A stretch of 64,000 nucleotides of DNA from Methylocystis bryophila. Its GTDB lineage: Bacteria > Pseudomonadota > Alphaproteobacteria > Rhizobiales > Beijerinckiaceae. The stretch is from NCBI RefSeq assembly GCF_027925445.1, contig NZ_AP027149.1, positions 3,360,501-3,424,500 of the forward strand, in the 5' to 3' direction. Each line of letters starts with the position of its first letter. Position 1 is the first letter of the stretch. Under the pieces are notes generated by a model. That model was given only the letters and a program-made list of their open reading frames with translations. It was not told the DNA's origin and made no database searches. Below are positions 60,154 through 64,000 of this stretch, piece after piece. Both the position numbers and the translations under genes were made by a program.

Positions 60154-60645
60154 ATGGCCGTCAAAACCGACTTTTCCGCCGAGGAATGGAATACTGTGCT
60201 CGCGGCCCCCGTTCTCGCGGGCTTCGCGATCACCGCCGCCGACCCAAGCGGGATTTTCGGCACGCTCGCGGAAGGCTGGGCCAGCGCCAAGGAGCTCGCC
60301 GCCGCGAAAGCGGGCGCCAGCGACGAATTGATCAAATCCACCGCCGAAGACCTCTTCACCTCCGAGGGCCGCTCCAACGCGCAAAACCGAATGGCTGCGC
60401 TGCTGGAGGACGCGAAGGCCGAGGAGCTCAAGGACCGCGCGCTCGAGGAGTTGAAGCGCGTCGTGGCGCTCGTCGACGCCAAGGCGCCGAACGACGCGGC
60501 AGCCTTCAAGCATTGGCTATCGCATATTGCGCAGATCGTCGCGGAGGCGAGTTCGGAAGGCGGCTTCCTCGGCTTCGGCGGCGTGCAGGTGTCCGAAAAG
60601 GAAAAGGCGACGCTCGCCGAGATCGACGGCGTGCTGGGCGTCTAA
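60154..60645 (+). CDS. Helical cytoplasmic protein of unknown function
   Basis: A 163-residue acidic, alanine-rich protein with no signal peptide and no membrane segment. It begins MAVKTDFSAEEWNTVLAAPVLAGFAITAADPSG. It contains charged helices (AALLEDAKAEELKDRALEELKRVV) and ends in GGFLGFGGVQVSEKEKATLAEIDGVLGV. I do not recognise the family with certainty. Good codon usage and a clear start favour a real gene. It lies between copy F of the repeat and a long palindrome, so it is probably transcribed alone. Confidence 0.75.
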   Translation: MAVKTDFSAEEWNTVLAAPVLAGFAITAADPSGIFGTLAEGWASAKELAAAKAGASDELIKSTAEDLFTSEGRSNAQNRMAALLEDAKAEELKDRALEELKRVVALVDAKAPNDAAAFKHWLSHIAQIVAEASSEGGFLGFGGVQVSEKEKATLAEIDGVLGV

Positions 60646-60670
60646 TACGACTTTCGAAGGTGCGCCTCGT

Positions 60671-60724
60671 GCGAGCCAGAGGCTCGCGGTCCTGGCCCGC
60701 TCGGACCGCGAGCCTCCGGCTCGC
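60671..60724. repeat. Long near-perfect palindrome between convergent genes
   Basis: A 22-bp arm (60671-60692) pairs with 60703-60724 with one mismatch around a ten-base loop. A second inverted repeat, GGAGACGG/CCGTCTCC, follows at 60725-60747. Without a T-run it resembles an extragenic palindrome more than a simple terminator, but it could stop transcription from both sides. Confidence 0.6.
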
Positions 60725-60747
60725 TGGAGACGGGGAATTGCCGTCTC

Positions 60748-62058
60748 CTACTGCGGGTTCTCGAGGCTGAAGGACTGGCTCGCCTCGTCATAGGCGAAGA
60801 TCTCGCCGTAGCGGCCCCAAGTCGTCACGCTCCTGAGCGTCGTCTCGGCGTATTCCTCGCTCATATAATCCTGGAGCTCCTCGCGAAAGCGCGTCGCCGG
60901 CGCATGATGCGAAGGCCGCTCATCGAGCACGCGACGGATTCGCTGCGCGAGCGGCACGTAAGCGAGCAGGTGATCGCCGAAGAGCTTCTTGCGCTGATCG
61001 ACGCCGAGCTCCGCGAAGCGCCGGCCGGCCGAAGTCAGCTTGATGTCGCCCTCGGCCAGTTCGGCGAAACGCAGAAGCTGCAAAGTTTCGGCGACCGGAA
61101 AAAGATCGTCGATCTCGAGCTGCAGGCTGTCGGCCAAGGCCGGTAGGTCGGCCTTGCCGTCGTAAGGCTCGGCCGCAACCTCCTCGATCATGCCGGCGAG
61201 GGTGTTGGTCGAGACGGTCGGCAGCGCCATGCCGAGGCCCAAACCTGGGAAGGCGCCGGACCCTGTCTTGGCCATTTCGGCGCGGCGCGTCATTAGCGCA
61301 TAGATGCGATCGACGAGCTGACGGAACTCGGGATCAAGCCGATTGCGCGGATGCTGCATGGAGACGCCGATCTCGGCCGCGATGCGTCCGGGATTGGACG
61401 ACAGCACGACGATGCGGTCGCACATCAACACGGCTTCCTCGATGTTATGCGTGACCATGAGAATCGATTTGATGGGCATCCGTCCTTCGACCCAAAGGTC
61501 GAGGAGATCGGTGCGCAGCGTCTCGGCGGTCAGCACGTCGAGCGCCGAGAAGGGTTCATCCATCAAGAGAAGGCTGGGGGCCACCACGAGCGCGCGCGCG
61601 AAGCCGACGCGCTGCCTCATGCCGCCCGAAATCTCCTTCGGATAGGCGTTCTCGAAGCCGTCGAGGCCGATGATGTCGATCGCCTGCAGCGCACGCTTGC
61701 GCGCCTCCTCTCGGGGCGCGCCCTTGGCCCGCAGCCCCAGTTCCACATTGGCCAGGACAGTGAGCCAAGGGAAAAGCGCGAAGCTCTGGAAGACCATGGC
61801 GACGCCGTCTACGGGACCCGCGACCTTCTCGCCGCGATAGCGCACCTCTCCGCCAGACGCACGGTTCAGCCCCGAGACGATGCGCAGCAGGGTCGACTTG
61901 CCGCAGCCCGACCGTCCCAGCAGTCCGACGATCTCGCCTTCCTTCAGCGTAAGCGAAACGTGGTCGAGGACCGTGGTGCCTTTATCTGGGCCGCGTCCGT
62001 AGTTCTGCGAGACGTCGTCGATGACGAGGAGCGGCGGGTTGGAGCTTCTTGATTGCAT
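60748..62058 (-). CDS. ABC transporter ATPase with C-terminal AAA-associated domain (nitrate/sulfonate/bicarbonate group)
   Basis: A 436-residue protein. The ATPase domain (about 1-250) has Walker A GRSGCGKSTLLRIVSG, the Q-loop MVFQSFALFPWLTVLANVELGL, the signature ISGGMRQRVGFARAL and Walker B LLLMDEPFSALD. Residues of about 290-436 form the AAA-associated C-terminal domain (LADSLQLEIDDLFPVAETLQLLRFAELAEGDIKLTSAGRRFAELG), seen in one subgroup of nitrate/sulfonate-type ATPases. It lies 30 bp downstream of the permease gene. The substrate is unknown and no binding protein is in view. Confidence 0.87.
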   Translation of the reverse strand: MQSRSSNPPLLVIDDVSQNYGRGPDKGTTVLDHVSLTLKEGEIVGLLGRSGCGKSTLLRIVSGLNRASGGEVRYRGEKVAGPVDGVAMVFQSFALFPWLTVLANVELGLRAKGAPREEARKRALQAIDIIGLDGFENAYPKEISGGMRQRVGFARALVVAPSLLLMDEPFSALDVLTAETLRTDLLDLWVEGRMPIKSILMVTHNIEEAVLMCDRIVVLSSNPGRIAAEIGVSMQHPRNRLDPEFRQLVDRIYALMTRRAEMAKTGSGAFPGLGLGMALPTVSTNTLAGMIEEVAAEPYDGKADLPALADSLQLEIDDLFPVAETLQLLRFAELAEGDIKLTSAGRRFAELGVDQRKKLFGDHLLAYVPLAQRIRRVLDERPSHHAPATRFREELQDYMSEEYAETTLRSVTTWGRYGEIFAYDEASQSFSLENPQ

Positions 62059-62088
62059 GGAGGCGGCCTTTACGGGTAGCGGGATTCG

Positions 62089-63828
62089 TCACAGCAAACG
62101 CAGCCGGCTTTCCGCAAAGACCGAGAGCCGGCGCCAGAACAGACGGTTGACCAGGATCACGACGATGCTCATCGCCGCCACGCCCAGCACGATCTTCGGA
62201 TAGTCGCCGACCTCGGTCGCCTGAGCGATATAGGCGCCGACGCCCTCCGCGGAGACGCGATCGTTGCCCCATTTGACGTATTCGGCGACGATCGAGGCGT
62301 TCCACGAGCCGCCCGAGGCCGTGATCGCGCCGGTCACATAATAGGGGAAGACGGCCGGCAGGATCACGCGCTTCCACCAGTCCCAGCCCCTGACGCGAAA
62401 ATTCTGCGCCGCCTCGCGCAAATCATTAGGAAAGGCGCTCGCGCCGGCGATCACGTTGAAGGCGATATACCATTGCGTGCCGAAGACGATCAGCACGGAA
62501 AGCCAGATGTTCGGGTTGAGGTGGAAGCGCAGTATGCCGATCACCGCCACCGGAAACAGAACATTCGCCGGAAAGGCGGCGAGAAATTGCGCGAGCGGCT
62601 GCACTTTTTCGGCGACGCGGGGCCGCAGACCGATCCAGACGCCGATCGGGACCCAGATGAGCGTCGTCAGCGCGATCAGCGCCGAGACGCGCAGGAAAGT
62701 GTAGAAGGTGAGCTGCGCCACGCGGAGGACTTCGGCGAAGTCGATGCTCGTGCGCAAGAACTCGATGATCAACGCCGCCGCAGCGCAAATCGCGGACCCG
62801 AGAATAAGATACCAGGCGAAGTCGAGAGCCCGCTCCGCGTACGGGTTGTTCTCGCGCGCAACGCTTCTCGTCCCGGGAAGCCGCATCTGCAGAAGCGCGA
62901 TGCGCGCCAGCAACCGCGCGAGCGGAGTGGTCGCGTTCCGCAGCCAGCGTGTGCGCAGAAAAAGATCGCGCACCCAGGATTCCGCCGGCGTCTGCGAGGC
63001 CGTCAGCTCGACTCGAAACTTGTCGGCGAAGGCGACGATGGGACGAAATAGCAGCTGATCATAGGCGAGAATGATCAACGCCACGGCGACGACCGCCGCG
63101 GCCACGCAATCGATTCGGCGCTCGTCGATCGCGAGCGCAAGATAGGACCCGATCCCCGGCAAACGGATATTCACGTCCCCGACCAAAATCGCCTCCGAGG
63201 CGACGACGAAAAACCAGCCGCCCGACATCGACATCATCATGTTCCAGATGAGGCCGGGCATGGCGAAGGGCGTCTCGAGCTGCCAGAATTTCTGCCAGGG
63301 CGTGAGGCCGAAATTCGCCGCGACCTCCTCGAGATCGCGCGGCACGCCACGCAACGACTGATAGAAGGAGAAGGCCATGTTCCAGGCTTGGCTCGTGAAG
63401 ATCACAAAAATCGCCGCGCATTCCGCGCCGAGCGTCGAGCCGGGAAAGAGCCTCAGAAAGAAGGTCACGGTGAAAGAGAGGAAACCCAATATCGGCACGG
63501 ATTGCAGGACGTCGAGAATGGGAATCAACGCCATCTCGGCCCGACGGCTCTTCGCGGCGAGCGTCGCATAGGTGAGAGTGAACACGAGCGAGACGCAGAT
63601 CGCCGCGAACATTCGCAACGTCGTGCGCAGCCCGTAATAGGGAAGATATTGATAATCGAGCGACACGCCGGTTGCCTCGGGCGCGCTCAAGGGAGTGGTC
63701 ATGCCGCGCGAGCCGTAGCTCATCAAGACGAAGACGCCGAGCACCAGCAGGAAAGCCGCGACGTCCCAGAAATTCGGCAGCCTCGCGACTTGTTCTCGGG
63801 AAAGCAGGGCGTAGCGGTCCATGGTCAT
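62089..63828 (-). CDS. Tandem ABC transporter permease
   Basis: The 579-residue protein contains two consecutive permease domains. Each has about six membrane segments and its own EAA loop: EEVAANFGLTPWQKFWQLETPFAMPG in the first half and REAAQNFRVRGWDWWKRVILPAVFPY in the second. One polypeptide can thus form the whole membrane channel for the ATPase encoded next. Relatives are annotated for nitrate, sulfonate or bicarbonate uptake. ATG 63828 is used; an ATG two codons later is equally good. Nothing is identified between 63829 and the right edge. Confidence 0.87.
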   Translation of the reverse strand: MTMDRYALLSREQVARLPNFWDVAAFLLVLGVFVLMSYGSRGMTTPLSAPEATGVSLDYQYLPYYGLRTTLRMFAAICVSLVFTLTYATLAAKSRRAEMALIPILDVLQSVPILGFLSFTVTFFLRLFPGSTLGAECAAIFVIFTSQAWNMAFSFYQSLRGVPRDLEEVAANFGLTPWQKFWQLETPFAMPGLIWNMMMSMSGGWFFVVASEAILVGDVNIRLPGIGSYLALAIDERRIDCVAAAVVAVALIILAYDQLLFRPIVAFADKFRVELTASQTPAESWVRDLFLRTRWLRNATTPLARLLARIALLQMRLPGTRSVARENNPYAERALDFAWYLILGSAICAAAALIIEFLRTSIDFAEVLRVAQLTFYTFLRVSALIALTTLIWVPIGVWIGLRPRVAEKVQPLAQFLAAFPANVLFPVAVIGILRFHLNPNIWLSVLIVFGTQWYIAFNVIAGASAFPNDLREAAQNFRVRGWDWWKRVILPAVFPYYVTGAITASGGSWNASIVAEYVKWGNDRVSAEGVGAYIAQATEVGDYPKIVLGVAAMSIVVILVNRLFWRRLSVFAESRLRLL

Positions 63829-64000
63829 AAAGGGCCTGTGCGGTTCAAGACGATGGGCCGGGCGTCGCCAATGCGACGGCCGAGATAGCCAGGAGGGAGA
63901 CGTCGCTCATAGGCTTGACGGCGAACGAGAAACGACGCGCGAGGCTTTACCACCTCAGCGGCTGACGTCCAACGCGATCGCTCAATCTGGCGCGCCGCCC

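Overview
The window is GC-rich, densely packed DNA from an alphaproteobacterium, most probably of the order Hyphomicrobiales. The case rests on a SciP/DUF1153 gene with a CtrA-like site in its promoter, UbiE/UbiB ubiquinone genes, an exosortase-linked exopolysaccharide cluster, and a dispersed intergenic palindrome of the kind I associate with this order. A methylotroph such as Methylocystis or Methylosinus is possible, but no methane- or methanol-oxidation gene is present. I see no tRNA, rRNA, CRISPR array, transposase or phage gene.

Layout. 1-8526, minus strand: a surface-polysaccharide cluster that reads, from its promoter end, NusG/RfaH-like antiterminator, Wzy/ligase, Wzz-tyrosine kinase, a small membrane-anchored protein, UDP-HexNAc dehydrogenase (TviB type), UDP-HexNAc 4-epimerase (TviC type) and an exosortase cut by the window edge. 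8875-11352: ubiB and ubiE. 11630-20054: an uncharacterised locus with two ATP-grasp ligases and an MFS exporter in a tightly coupled operon, a nine-haem secreted cytochrome, and a convergent OmpR-type two-component pair. The operon and the cytochrome gene share a duplicated leader that carries the same 11-bp-spaced direct repeat. 20427-33660: sciP, a GIY-YIG/RAMA-type protein, typA, a Uma2 protein, an EF-G-like GTPase, a SEC-C protein, a CPA1 antiporter, RNase T2, an aldo/keto reductase, and a coupled aminopeptidase-NlpC/P60-MaoC operon.

34172-51259 centres on sulfur and methylthio metabolism. It holds a phosphoesterase, a CoA-binding/O-acetylhomoserine sulfhydrylase fusion, an ABC exporter, a VapBC pair, a PoxB-like enzyme, mtnA, an aldehyde dehydrogenase, a PaiB-like protein, then a coupled cluster of a 30-residue membrane peptide, a RuBisCO-like protein and a cupin, followed by polyamine-type potABC. 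MtnA, the RuBisCO-like protein and the cupin match the three core steps of the MTA-isoprenoid shunt known from Rhodospirillum rubrum. The sulfhydrylase could recapture the methanethiol released, and polyamine synthesis is the source of MTA.

51417-64000: three more two-component proteins, secE-nusG, a FUSC-type membrane protein lying between nusG and rplK, rplK-rplA ending in a clear terminator with no rplJL behind it, two small proteins, and an ATPase/double-permease ABC system.

The most interesting observations are the ATP-grasp/nonahaem-cytochrome regulon with its duplicated operator, the MTA-isoprenoid-shunt locus with its coupled micropeptide, and a dispersed CTAG-bounded repeat that supplies the stop codon of at least three genes.
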